Shown here piece by piece: positions 22,315 through 32,386 of a DNA stretch of 64,000 nucleotides. The notes under the pieces are model-generated. The model was not told the DNA's origin. It did no database searches and saw only the letters and a list, made by a program, of their open reading frames with translations. Numbering within the stretch: position 1 is the first letter of the stretch; each line of letters opens with the position of its first letter. This DNA comes from Hyaloperonospora brassicae. Its lineage: Eukaryota; Oomycota; Peronosporomycetes; Peronosporales; Peronosporaceae. Both the position numbers and the translations under genes were made by a program. The DNA is taken from assembly GCA_947650285.1 (NCBI GenBank), contig CANTFL010001352.1:124001-188000 (forward strand). Reading direction: 5' to 3'.

Positions 22315-23481
22315 ATGAACATGTTGGATGATGAAGACGCCTTTCACGCCACGCGTGAAGGGTTTACCAATGTGAGTGACATCGAATGGAGTGCGGTAGA
22401 ACGAATGAGTTCCACCGTAGGCGAGTTCGCCATTAGCGCCATGTTGGAGTCTCTAGACAGAGACCAACATCATGCCGCTATAGCCAAGTTCATTCAACAA
22501 GAACTTGTCGCCGAAAGGTAAAAAGTAGCCCTGCTTCACCAGCAAGGCTCTCAACAGGCCGAGCGGTTGAGAGAGCTCGGTGCTCAACAGACAGAGCTGT
22601 GGAGACAGCAGCAATTCCATGCTGCTGTGGGCGGGACGACACATTTGTCCCGAGGTCATGAAGGTTGACATCTCCAAGTACAGTGGAGTCCCGAAGACTC
22701 CCTGTTATTGTGGTTCGTCGAAATCGAAAGAGATTTGAAAGCACGCCGTGTCGAAGATGAGCAAATGAAACTCACATTTGCTCAAACGCACTTGGCAGGA
22801 CGTGCCAAAACTTGGTCCCTGGGGCTCGAGAGTAGCGACCCAAATGTGTTTAGGTTGCTAGATGACTTCAAGTCCCGGCTCATACAAATGTTTGAGCCGC
22901 CACGGGCTGAGTTCAGGGCTCGTTCAGAGCTCCTGAAACTCAAGCATGGTAAGCGAGATGTTCAAGCTTACGCCCAACATATGCGACTCCTTGCGAGTAG
23001 TATAACTGCTAACCCAGTTCATGAACACACGATGATTACGGTGTTCATGCAATGGATCGCAGACGGGCCCGTCAGGAGCCACCTGTTCCGCCTTGAGATG
23101 AATACGCTTGAAGATGCGATATCAGTCGCGGAACAGGAAGACTTTAGCATGAGACAGGCTCATGCTAGCTCAAACTCTTACCGTCCACCGAGACGACAAG
23201 AGATCGGAGGTCCAGAACCAATGGAACTCTGCTATGTTGAGAGCGAGAGACCTCGCTCTTCAAACAACAAGCGATTGTAGAGGTGCAATCGCTGTCAGAA
23301 GCTAGGGCACTGCGCATACGAGTGTAGTGCTCCACGCCCAGTACCAAACAGTACTGAGCGAAATGGACGACCATTCGCCAAGAAGGGCAATGAGCGTGAG
23401 TCCAAGCTGTTGCGAAGCCGCAGCAGCGAGACGGACCATTAAAAAATGGTCGGGGTCAGTAGGGGCGGAGCGCCCTACTGA
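22315..23481 (+). pseudogene. RLG-A gag (copy 1), multiple stops
   Basis: Gag frame from an ATG that lies inside a perfect 11-bp hairpin (22307-22330). The frame meets TAA at 22519-22521, a frame disturbance around 22670, then a long clean block 22708-23280 (WFVEIERDLKARR, LTFAQTHLAGRAKTW, RSELLKLKHGKRDVQAY) typical of the Ty3 retrotransposon Gag domain. A TAG at 23278-23280 separates it from the zinc knuckle CNRCQKLGHCAYEC (CX2CX4HX4C), and TAA at 23440-23442 precedes the natural end TGA at 23479-23481. Copy 3 has CAA where this copy has the last TAA, so at least that stop is a C-to-T change. Capsid protein in the ancestor; non-functional here. Confidence 0.85.
23456..23481 (+). promoter_or_regulatory. 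Stem-loop at the RLG-A gag/protease junction
   Basis: TCAGTAGGG (23456-23464) pairs perfectly with CCCTACTGA (23473-23481), with an inner GC pairing; the Gag stop is in the 3' arm. RLG-B has the equivalent stem (CCCAGTAGG/CCTACTGGG) at 57639-57666 at the same junction, although the flanking sequences differ. It is a candidate frameshift stimulator. In RLG-A the protease frame is +1 relative to Gag, so the mechanism would differ from RLG-B or the frame has been altered by an indel. Confidence 0.55.
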
Positions 23482-26400
23482 TCCAGCAACCTCAAGAGAA
23501 TTTGCAAATCTCTTGACGAAAGTTGCTCCAGATACACAATCATTGTGTCTCTCTGCACCTGGTGATGACGTTTCGCTCATCACCTTGCAGTTGGAAGCGA
23601 CAAATGATTTGTCGCTTCGTGCCCTAGTAGACTGTGGGGCGTCGAACAACTTTGTTCGTCGCCAGTCACTAGAGGGTCGTAGGCTCAAGTTCGTTGAGCG
23701 CGACATTCCCCTCACGAGGATGACGGTGCGCCTTGCAACAGGCGCATCGATAATCATTGAGAAACGTGTAGTAGGAATCCACTACACGTTGGAGGGCGAA
23801 CAGTACTATGATGACTTCATCGTACTGGATCTGGATGACAAATTTGATGTCATCCTGGGATTACCTTGGCTCAGAAGGTACGAGCCAAGGGTGAGCTGGC
23901 AGCATCGATCCGTGAAGATGCCTGCCGCTTGTTCATCAGATGGCCATCTGCTGAACATCTTGGAGCGTTCACAAGCGTGTGGGTGTTCTGCGAGTGAGTG
24001 CGATGGCCTCACTTGCGGTACGGTCGTTAGCACGACTGCACAAGATCACAGCGTAGTTGATCACTACACTGTGGATCAAGCTCCCGGCGGCTGTACAGAA
24101 GTACAGGCTGCGCCGAAGGTCCACCACTCGAAGAAGTTGAGTGGACCGGGACATGGATGCATGCCTAGCGGGTAGCATCTTAGAAGTAATAAACCTGTTG
24201 CCTCCAAAGGGCAACATGGAAATCCTAGGTCGACTGAAGAGTCGACCGTAGAGGATCGGTGCCTGACTATAGTTGCATAGCCACAGTCGGAAGACGTTGA
24301 GGGGGTAATTCCCGACGAACTTGAGGAAGGAATTCCTCAAGAGTCACTTGCTGAGGGATCAGGCTCTCAGCAACCTGTGGAAGCAAGTTCCCAGGAAGTA
24401 ACCGAGACGTTGAACGTCTTGGTTAATGACGGATCAAGCGTAGGCGCTTATACGCTTGATCTGATTGTGCCTCCGAAGTTAACTTCGAAGATAACTCAGT
24501 TGCCAACGCTAGAACCGAAACGGTTCTTGCGTGATCTGCGTAGTGGCAAATTTAAGAAGATCTGCATACTCGTCACGGAGGATGAGTATGTGGCCGATAT
24601 TCGGTCGGCAACAGTATTTGCTGAGAACGAACGGGTTCTCAGCAGCTCATCGATGGACGAAAGTGTCCTCGATGAATAGACTCGGATTGAGCGATACACG
24701 TCTCAATCCTGGGAGTCACTTCAGGCAAATCCTTTGTATAAGGATTTGATCGAATTTAAGGACGTTCTCCCTGAATCCGTATCTTGCGAGTTGCCTAAGG
24801 ACAAAGGCACTCGACACGAGATCGAGCTCAGACCGGGCTCGAAGTACTGCGTCATGAAGCAGTGGCCACTGCCTCGTGAACAAGTACTAGCGATCGACAA
24901 GTTCTTTGCCGATCGCTTAGAAGCGGGCCATGTGAGGGAATCAACATCCCCTCACAGATCTCCGAACTTCTGTGTGTGAAAGGCCACAGGAGGATAGCGG
25001 ATAGTGCACGCATTCAACAAATTGAATGCTGCAACGGTACCAGCTCAGACGCCGATACCGAGGAAGGACGTGATCATAGATGGTATGTCTAAGAATACGA
25101 TATTCTCGTCCATGGATCTGATGGATGGATTCTATCAGATCCTCATGCGTGAAAGGGACATCCCGTTCAAGGCAGTGAGTACCACCAGCGGGATGCTGTG
25201 GGATTGGCTAGTTATGCCACAGGGGCTGAGCAATGCACCTGCAACATTCAACAGATGTGTCACCAATCTGTTGAGACCGGTGCGGGACTTCGCACCGAGT
25301 TACTTCGACGATGTGTTCGTCCATATCCGGGATATGGACGGGAAGACGGACGTTGAAGTTCACAGAACTCACGTTCGTCAGGTTCTTCAACTTATGCGCA
25401 AGCATAAGTTGTACGCCAACCTCAAGAAGTGTATATTTGCGGCTAGCGAAATACCACTTCTTGGGTGCATCGTGGGTAAACACGGCGTACGCCCTGATCC
25501 CGAAAAGATCAAGGCGATCACCGACTGGCCAGTGCCAGTCGATTTCAAGGAACTAAGGAAGTTCCTTGGGCTAGCAACGTGATTGAACAAGTACTCGCGC
25601 AACTACGACGAGATGACGGTACATCTTTCTTGGTTGCTCAAGAAAGATGTCAAGTGGTCATGGAACGCTGACTGTCAGCGTTCCTTTGAAGGTATCAAGC
25701 GGAGCTTGATGCAGTCGCCGATCTTGGCGATTGCAGATCAGGACAGACCATTTCATGTGGTCTGTCACGCCATCGATTTTGCGATCGGCTGTGCGTTAAT
25801 GTAATTTGATGCAGATGGCGTGGAGCGCGTCATCTGTTATCAGTCGCGTCATCTGCAAGCAGCTGAGCGTAATTATTCAGAGCATGACAAGGAATTCCTT
25901 GCCATGAAGTACGCACTGGCTAAGTTTCGCGTCTATCTCTTGGGAGATAGACCGTTTGTTGTCTACACGGACCATGCGTCATTACGCACGGCCGTAGACA
26001 GCCCACACCTCTCGCAACGAATGGCGAGGTGGCTGTCTTTCTTCGCGGAGTACAACTTGTCCGTGGATTATAAACCAGGACGACTAAATGTCGTCGCTGA
26101 TGCGCTTTCGCGCCGGTCCGATTTCGGGCCGGACGCACAATTCAACCGTGAGGATAAGCCCACTGTTGCGACACTGTCAGTCAGTGTCTCGTCGCCAAGT
26201 TTACTTGACGACGTACGAAAGGCATCCACGGAAGATAAGGATCTTCTGCGATTGATGTATCATCTGTTGAATCCATCCAGTAAGTCCATGAGGGATTTAC
26301 CGGCTTTGTACCGATCCTCATCGGATCGGTATAGTACACGCAACGGATTGCTGTACTATACAGATGTTGCCGACGACACGCCTCGTGTCGTCGTACCCGC

Positions 26401-27728
26401 TCATCATAATTTGCGTTTACGCATCATGTATGAGTGTCATGATGCCCTAACAGGCGGAAATCGTGGTAGAGAAAAGACTTACCTCACGGTAAGTCGTGAC
26501 TTTTACTGGCCACGCCAGTATGAGTTTGTCCGCAAGTACATACGTGCTTGCGAGGTTTGTCAACGGGTGAAGCTTAGTCCTTCATCCCGTGCGCCATTGC
26601 AGCCTCTGCCTGTTCTGACAGAGTGCTGGCAGTCCGTTTCAATGGACTTCGTCTTCGGTTTTCCTGAAGACGCTCACAAGAATAATGGTATTCTTGTGTT
26701 CGTTGACCGATTCAGCAAGATGGTCCATCTTGCTGCTGTCCCTGAGTCGGTCAAGGCTCAAGCTTGTGCTCGCGTCTTTCTAGACACGGTCTTTAGACTA
26801 CACGGGTTGCCCCGTGAACTCGTATCCGACCCTGACCCTCGGTTCACGGTGGCATTTTGGCAAACCGTGTTCCGTTCTCTTGGAACACGATTGAAGATGT
26901 CCACTTCTGACCATCCCAAAACAGATGGTCAGACGGAACGTGCAAACCGTGTCCTCGAAGAGATCCTTCGAGGATATGTCCACTCGTTTCCGAGTTGGAG
27001 CGAATTCCTACCCATGGTGGAATTCTCCATCAATACTTAGGAGCATGCTTCAACGCAGCACACACCGTTTTACGTGAATGGTTTACGCCATCCACGTCTG
27101 CCCGCCCTTCTAGAGTGTTACTCTTGGATAAGGGAGGGAGGGACTCGCTCGATCAAAAACCGTTTTGGCTCTTGCTCATCACGTGCCGACGCTAACGTCG
27201 TCACGTATGATGCCGATGTCGATCAGGTCGACATCGATGAAGAAGATCACCTCAATAATAGCGGCGACGCTATTACTGACTCGGATGATGATGACAATGC
27301 TGGTATATTCAGCATCGTCAACGATTATGCCAGCGAGGAAGAAGACAACCTCGCTGAAGAAGAGAGCAATCTCTTAGCAGTGCGCAAGAAGCGCACTGAA
27401 TACCAAAACAAAGAGTCAGAAGAGAACTTCCTGCTGACTCGAGAAGCGGTGGTCCGTTTCGTTCAGGACGCCATCGCAAATGCGGTGGACCGTCAGAAAC
27501 GGAACGCAGACAAGAATGGAAGAGCAAATGTTCTTTCATTTAAGGTTAACGACCTAGTTCTACTGTCTACGGTAAACTTACCTGGACATGCAGTCACTAG
27601 TGTCGGCAGTAGTAAACTACTGCCGAAGTACATTGGGCCATTTCGAGTGTTGCACCGCAAAGGCAATGCATACGCGATCGAATTGCCACGTAAGATGCGC
27701 ACGCATCCTACGTTTTACGTGGGGAGGC

Positions 27729-28250
27729 TCAGGCCGTACTGTCAGTACGAGCCTTCTTCTTCTGATGAAGATAGCCCCCACGTTCAAGAAAATCCATCAC
27801 GTTCTTGCGTTCGCGCTCCAGACGATCCGTCTGGTCGTGCAGATATGATACCTCGGAACTTAACCAAGATATCTCCCCGCGAGCTGTCGCCAGCTCGCCG
27901 AATAGGGAGCGGACATCCCGCTTGACCTGAAGCTGCGCTATGGCGTAATCGGCGCGGTCTCTCGCACGATCAGCCTCGTGATCCTTGCTCTTCTTCCGCA
28001 CGGTATCAGTAAAAGCGTAGCGCCGGTCGCGCTCGTGCTTCAAGTCATCGCGCAATTCATCGATTGCGCGATCCATCTCGTAAGGGTCGAGATGGTGAGC
28101 CGAATCATCTGGAGGAGGTCTTTCCTCCTCCACCACATCCTTTGATGGATGTTCACGGTGATCAACGCTTTCTAGTGGAGCGTATCTTGAATCACCGTGA
28201 CGGTTTAGGATTAAGGACGAGCTACCTCGTCCAGTGGCGGGGGTATCCAC
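27729..28250 (-). other. In-frame coiled-coil extension of the RLG-A antisense ORF (copy 1)
   Basis: After the TAA at 28296-28298 the same minus frame reopens for 15 codons and then runs 173 codons (28250-27729) to a stop. It is highly charged and heptad-like (RAIDELRDDLKHERDRR, QLQVKRDVRSLFGELATARG, DQTDRLERERKNVMDFLE): a long predicted coiled coil. Because the frame is maintained, the ancestral protein was probably about 534 residues. It lies fully opposite the integrase C-terminus/chromodomain of pol. Whether it is translated, by readthrough or from an internal start, is unknown. Confidence 0.45.
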
Positions 28251-28295
28251 CCTCTTGGAACAGCTGGGAGCCTCGCTCTCAGCTGTTGATGGATG

Positions 28296-29333
28296 TTAAA
28301 GGTCTCGTCCGCCAGTATGACGAGACCCATCCGATGAGTCCACGGGCCCATCGGTAAACACGCGCACTAGGCGCTTGTAGACGGATTTCAAGTTTGCAAT
28401 CGCGTCACGCATCTCCTCCGAGATGTGTGCCCTTCCCCAGGGCGAACTTAGGGAATACAAGTCCCTATGTGCACGCTGCGAGTTTTCAACACAACTCGCA
28501 CAAGGGTCTCCCCATGTGAGGCAAGGAATGTCTGCCTCACTCGATAAACAGTGCAACCGGTACCTGGCACCGGTTGGCATTCGCCTTTCGAACTTGAGGC
28601 GTACCGCCTCAAGTTTCTTGAGCCACCCTTCTCGTTTAAAATTCTTTACGTTTTGAACGAACGCGTTCCACGCAGCCAAAAGCGAGGCTTTGTCACGCTT
28701 TTGGTTGCTGTTGTACCATCGATGTATAAGGAAGACATCGAGATAAAAGTCTTCCTCAGCGCGAAAGTTACTCGCGCTGGAACTCAAGCCGTGAAGCTCA
28801 GTTGCATCGAATAAGGGTATTCGATGGTGTTGGCTTGTCTCGTGAGACAAGCTATTGATGAGCCGTTCGGGCAAACGCCACGGCTTCAGCTCATCACGCT
28901 TCACGGTGGTACCTTTGTTGGTACCACAGTTGTCATTATGACGATGGGTTGCACCATCGTCAGGTCGCTCGTGCGAAGGAGCACGAGCCGACTTCGGTGA
29001 TGAGCAAACATACTCATCATCAGATTCGTCATCACTGCCGAACAGACTGTGTTGCAACTCGCGAGTCTTTTCGTTCGGCAGTGGCCTTGGCGAACACTGA
29101 GGCGACGTCGGTGAGCGAGACGCCTCTGCAGCATTGCCCGAGTCAGACACGTCTGACTCGCCATAGTAGATGACCTCAATGTCGGGGTCATCATGCGCAC
29201 GCGGTGCTTTACCGCGTGCACCTGCAGCACCTCTTGCTGCAGGCGAAGAAGGAGCAGCAGACGACGAATCGTCTACCGCAGAGGCTGGCACAACACCGGG
29301 CTGTGTGGGTCTTGATTCACCTCGCATAGACAT
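28296..29333 (-). CDS. Antisense ORF of RLG-A (copy 1), 345 aa
   Basis: Uninterrupted 345-codon ORF on the strand opposite to gag-pol, between the chromodomain and the 3' LTR, and overlapping the end of pol by about 60 nt. The ATG at 29333 is followed by SMRGESRP. Residues 1-120 are disordered Ser/Pro/Ala-rich with an acidic patch ([10 protein letters not shown], 99-108); 140-330 look folded ([46 protein letters not shown]), with four Cys (262, 271, 278, 281) in a possible metal site. No known family is recognised. It stays open although pol in the same copy has many stops, and similar peptide is present in the eroded copy 3. The same frame continues past one TAA into a coiled-coil region. 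Analogous in position to antisense extra ORFs known in some plant Ty3/gypsy elements; role unknown. Confidence 0.55.
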   Translation of the reverse strand: MSMRGESRPTQPGVVPASAVDDSSSAAPSSPAARGAAGARGKAPRAHDDPDIEVIYYGESDVSDSGNAAEASRSPTSPQCSPRPLPNEKTRELQHSLFGSDDESDDEYVCSSPKSARAPSHERPDDGATHRHNDNCGTNKGTTVKRDELKPWRLPERLINSLSHETSQHHRIPLFDATELHGLSSSASNFRAEEDFYLDVFLIHRWYNSNQKRDKASLLAAWNAFVQNVKNFKREGWLKKLEAVRLKFERRMPTGARYRLHCLSSEADIPCLTWGDPCASCVENSQRAHRDLYSLSSPWGRAHISEEMRDAIANLKSVYKRLVRVFTDGPVDSSDGSRHTGGRDL

Positions 29334-29353
29334 GTTAACTATGCGAGGTCAAG

Positions 29354-29364
29354 CGGAAAGTGAA
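29354..29364 (-). promoter_or_regulatory. Initiator for the RLG-A antisense ORF (copy 1)
   Basis: On the minus strand TTCACTTT (29364-29357) matches the oomycete initiator YTCAYTYY at all eight positions. The start A (29361) lies 28 nt before the antisense ATG at 29333. The same element is present in copy 2 at 31318-31325. Inference: an antisense promoter inside the element. Confidence 0.5.
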
Positions 29365-29452
29365 TGGAACGGACCCAACAAGTGCTCCCTGTCCCAATGG
29401 TGGCCAACGGGTGGCCGCCATTATTTTCGATAGTCAGACGGTGACTATCAGT

Positions 29453-29464
29453 TAAGGGGGGTGA
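29453..29464 (+). promoter_or_regulatory. RLG-A polypurine tract (copy 1)
   Basis: AAGGGGGGTGA directly precedes the 3' LTR. Copy 2 has five G where this copy has six, the only indel I see between the two internal regions. Confidence 0.6.
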
Positions 29465-29875
29465 TGTAACGGGGCAGCCCGTTACATGGAATTGTCACTT
29501 TGAAGAAAGCGACAATGAAGAATATTAAGTGAATATTCTATAAACAATATCACCGAAGTGATGATATTGAAGGGTCGACCAAAGCGTTTGTTCATTGGTT
29601 GATATCTTGACGATATCAACCCACCAATCGCCGCAAGACGCGCGCAATGAGTGGTGACGAGACGTCACCATACACTCAGTTATATCAGCATAATTAAGTT
29701 AAGTAAAACAGAGAGACAGTGGTCAAACACTTAATTATATTAATATACCAGTTCTACTTTTCCCTAAGACAGTGTTGCCTATGATTTACCTACCGCTTCC
29801 TCGATTGCCTCGTGTACGCTTGTCGGTTGCACGATACCCTTGCGTTAAAATCACTCAAGGGTAAGCCCCGTTACA
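29465..29875 (+). repeat. RLG-A copy 1, 3' LTR
   Basis: 411 bp, TGTAACGGGG...GCCCCGTTACA, about 98% identical to the 5' LTR; differences cluster in the last 60 bases (GTTAAAATCACTCAAGGGTA in place of GTTGAGTTCACGCAAGGGTG). Confidence 0.85.
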
Positions 29876-30160
29876 CCAAGAATTTTGCTTGTATGAACGA
29901 GGCAGACTAAAATGTGGAGCAGTGTGGTATAGATATCGCTATTCGATACATTGAAGTTGACTAGCGCTTATACTTGGTATTTTAGAAGGGCCCGGTGTCG
30001 ATGGCAATAACTTTTTTTGGCCTGATTCATCGAGCACTCTGTGGGCGTAAGCATTCGGCAGTTGTGTGGCAATGGGTAATTCGGATTGCATACTTCTACA
30101 GAATTTTAGGTCACTTTAGTCCGCACTGTGATTGTAGTGCGGACTGTGTTAGTGCCAGTT

Positions 30161-30272
30161 AATAATTTTGTGGCATTCTATATCGATGACATGCTGGCTG
30201 CGAGCTCAACCAAGCAGCTGGTACAAAAAATTATTATAATCCTTGGGGAGAAGAGTCGATATAATTGGTAGG
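30161..30272 (+). pseudogene. Ty1/copia reverse transcriptase relic
   Basis: The plus strand reads NNFVAFYIDDMLAASST then KQLVQKIIIILGEK, matching the catalytic YVDD box and following helix of copia reverse transcriptase (YVDDML.A). Only about 37 codons survive and no flanking domain can be read. Unrelated to the copia at 6-11 kb. Confidence 0.5.
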
Positions 30273-30623
30273 TGGTGCACCTTTAGTTGAAGTTGTTGTT
30301 GTTGTTTTTGTTGTTGTAGTAGTTAAAAGTGAGATGTATTGAGAAGATATTGCGACCAGCAATACCCAAGCCAGATAGAGCTAGCAATCCGATGATGGGA
30401 ATACCCTAGAGTGTAACAGGGCAGACAGCTCCTCGTCTAGCGCCCAGTTGATGATGTGCAGGTGCTCGGTCGCAGTCGTTTGACGAGCGGCGGGTTCGGA
30501 AAGCTGATACCCGCGTTAAGGTATATCTCGAGCCAGTGAAATAAATCCAGGTTAAAGCAGTGTTAAAGTCTCTAGAGGGTTTAAAGCTCGATTAGTGGTT
30601 GATCCTGAAGCGAGAAGGTGGCA

Positions 30624-30677
30624 GCCATCGCCACGGTCGCGGCATGGAAGGCCATCGCCACGGTCGCGGCATGGACG
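30624..30677. repeat. 27-bp tandem duplication
   Basis: Two units of GCCATCGCCACGGTCGCGGC plus ATGGAAG/ATGGACG, and the start of a third (GCCATC). Recent duplication with one substitution. Confidence 0.7.
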
Positions 30678-30828
30678 GCCATCTGGGTAAAATCGCGGGA
30701 TTAATATGTCCAGATGGTGACTTGAATATCATCCTCCAGCGCCCGCTCAGTACGATACAGTGCAGCTAGGCGCGACATGCGAGGAGACCGGTGTAGACTA
30801 AGGTGTGAAACAATCACAAGGTTGTTCC

Positions 30829-31218
30829 TGTAACGGGGCACACCCTTGCGTGAACTTAATGCAAGGGTATCGGTGCCCCGACAGACGTACACAATGCAAG
30901 CGAGGAAGCGTAGGTAAGGCAAAAGCAGAACTGTCAGATTAATATAATTAAGTCTTATAACTACTGTCTCTCTGTTTTACTTAACTTAATTATGCTAATA
31001 TAACTGAGTGTATGGTGATGTCTCGTCACCACTCATTGCGCGCGTCTTGCGGCGATTGGTGAGTTAATATCATCAAGATATCAACCAATGAACAGACGCT
31101 TTGGTCGACCCTTCAATATCATCACTTCGGTGATATTGTTTATAGAATATTCACTTAATATCCTTCATTGTCGCTTTCTTCAAAGTGACAATTCCATGTA
31201 ACGGGCTGCCCCGTTACA
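30829..31218 (-). repeat. RLG-A copy 2, 3' (inner) LTR
   Basis: 390 bp. Next to the internal domain it is nearly identical to the copy 1 LTR; toward the spacer it diverges progressively (different AT-rich part, shorter CTTCCTCG region, different terminal hairpin CCCTTGCGTG/ATGCAAGGG). This gradient marks where homology with copy 1 ends. Confidence 0.8.
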
Positions 31219-31317
31219 TCACCCCCTTAACTGATAGTCACCGTCTGACTATCGAAAATAATGGCGGCCACCCGTTGGCCACCATTGGGACAGGGAGCAC
31301 TTGTTGGGTCCGTTCCA

Positions 31318-31325
31318 TTCACTTT
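31318..31325 (+). promoter_or_regulatory. Initiator for the RLG-A antisense ORF (copy 2)
   Basis: TTCACTTT, full match to YTCAYTYY, start A at 31321, 28 nt before the ATG at 31349. Identical to copy 1. Confidence 0.5.
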
Positions 31326-31348
31326 CCGCTTGACCTCGCATAGTTAAC

Positions 31349-32386
31349 ATGTCTATGCGAGGTGAATCAAGACCCACACAGCCCGGTGTTGTGCCAGCCT
31401 CTGCGGTAGACGATTCGTCGTCTGCTGCTCCTTCTTCGCCTGCAGCAAGAGGTGCTGCAGGTGCACGCGGTAAAGCACCGCGTGCGCATGATGACCCCGA
31501 CATTGAGGTCATCTACTATGGCGAGTCAGACGTGTCTGACTCGGGCAATGCTGCAGAGGCGTCTCGATCACCGACGTCGCCTCAGTGTTCGCCAAGGCCA
31601 CTGCCGAACGAAAAGACTCGCGAGTTGCAACACAGTCTGTTCGGCAGTGATGACGAATCTGATGATGAGTATGTTTGCTCATCACCGAAGTCGGCTCGTG
31701 CTCCTTCGCACGAGCGACCTGACGATGGTGCAACCCATCGTCATAATGACAACTGTGGTACCAACAAAGGTACCACCGTGAAGCGTGATGAGCTGAAGCC
31801 GTGGCGTTTGCCCGAACGGCTCATCAATAGCTTGTCTCACGAGACAAGCCAACACCATCGAATACCCTTATTCGATGCAACTGAGCTTCACGGCTTGAGT
31901 TCCAGCGCGAGTAACTTTCGCGCTGAGGAAGACTTTTATCTCGATGTCTTCCTTATACATCGATGGTACAACAGCAACCAAAAGCGTGACAAAGCCTCGC
32001 TTTTGGCTGCGTGGAACGCGTTCGTTCAAAACGTAAAGAATTTTAAACGAGAAGGGTGGCTCAAGAAACTTGAGGCGGTACGCCTCAAGTTCGAAAGGCG
32101 AATGCCAACCGGTGCCAGGTACCGGTTGCACTGTTTATCGAGTGAGGCAGACATTCCTTGCCTCACATGGGGAGACCCTTGTGCGAGTTGTGTTGAAAAC
32201 TCGCAGCGTGCACATAGGGACTTGTATTCCCTAAGTTCGCCCTGGGGAAGGGCACACATCTCGGAGGAGATGCGTGACGCGATTGCAAACTTGCAATCCG
32301 TCTACAAGCGCCTAGTGCGCGTGTTTACCGATGGGCCCGTGGACTCATCGGATGGGTCTCGTCATACTGGCGGACGAGACCTTTAA
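31349..32386 (+). CDS. Antisense ORF of RLG-A (copy 2), 345 aa
   Basis: Same 345-residue protein as at 28296-29333, differing by about one residue (NLQSVYK for NLKSVYK near residue 316). It is antisense to this copy's gag-pol and reads away from the spacer, so the two antisense genes of the palindrome are divergent from the centre. Intact frame; function unknown. Acidic patch, possible Cys site and folded middle as described for copy 1. Confidence 0.55.
   Translation: MSMRGESRPTQPGVVPASAVDDSSSAAPSSPAARGAAGARGKAPRAHDDPDIEVIYYGESDVSDSGNAAEASRSPTSPQCSPRPLPNEKTRELQHSLFGSDDESDDEYVCSSPKSARAPSHERPDDGATHRHNDNCGTNKGTTVKRDELKPWRLPERLINSLSHETSQHHRIPLFDATELHGLSSSASNFRAEEDFYLDVFLIHRWYNSNQKRDKASLLAAWNAFVQNVKNFKREGWLKKLEAVRLKFERRMPTGARYRLHCLSSEADIPCLTWGDPCASCVENSQRAHRDLYSLSSPWGRAHISEEMRDAIANLQSVYKRLVRVFTDGPVDSSDGSRHTGGRDL

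Larger units (their letters stand above)
23327..28357 (+). pseudogene. RLG-A pol with chromodomain (copy 1), multiple stops
   Basis: A single frame carries protease (VDCGASNNF, active site DCG at 23630 instead of DSG/DTG; copy 3 has the same DCG, so it is a family trait), reverse transcriptase (YFDD at 25301-25312), RNase H ([22 protein letters not shown]), integrase (zinc finger with ACEVCQRVK but GGNRGREKT where the second His is expected, then MDFVFGFPED, SDPDPRFT, DGQTERANRV) and chromodomain ([29 protein letters not shown], 28100-28330). In-frame stops at 24173, 24278, 24677, 24977, 24995, 25580, 25802, 27038 and 27923 inactivate it. Most are one transition from Gln or Trp codons. All are shared with copy 2. 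Confidence 0.88.
21861..29875 (+). mobile_element. Ty3/gypsy retrotransposon RLG-A, copy 1 (dead, complete)
   Basis: 8,015 bp, chromodomain-bearing Ty3/gypsy element with LTRs at 21861-22270 and 29465-29875 and a perfect 5-bp target duplication CCAAG (21856-21860 and 29876-29880). Order: gag, protease, reverse transcriptase, RNase H, integrase, chromodomain, then a long antisense ORF before the 3' LTR. Gag and pol carry at least ten in-frame stops, so it cannot encode its own proteins. A nearly identical copy lies inverted at 30829-38802: internal positions x and 60682-x correspond without indels from about 22271 to the polypurine tract. The LTR similarity (about 98%) and target duplication show it inserted by retrotransposition. 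Confidence 0.92.
29881..30828. other. Spacer between the two inverted RLG-A copies
   Basis: 948 bp of old repeat debris. It holds a copia reverse-transcriptase relic (30161-30272), a 10-bp perfect inverted repeat AGTCCGCACT/AGTGCGGACT (30118-30145), a GTT microsatellite (30292-30319) and a 27-bp tandem duplication (30624-30677). No intact gene. It is the only unique sequence between arms of more than 7 kb. Confidence 0.6.

Noticed and set aside
22315..28357. Stop-codon reassignment or systematic readthrough explaining the many in-frame stops
   Set aside because: All three stop codons occur, frame changes are also present, and host genes in the window use normal stops without internal ones.
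28064..28357. Chromodomain ORF as a separate host chromo protein
   Set aside because: Same frame as pol and preceded by the integrase C-terminus; it is the pol end, cut off by a stop.
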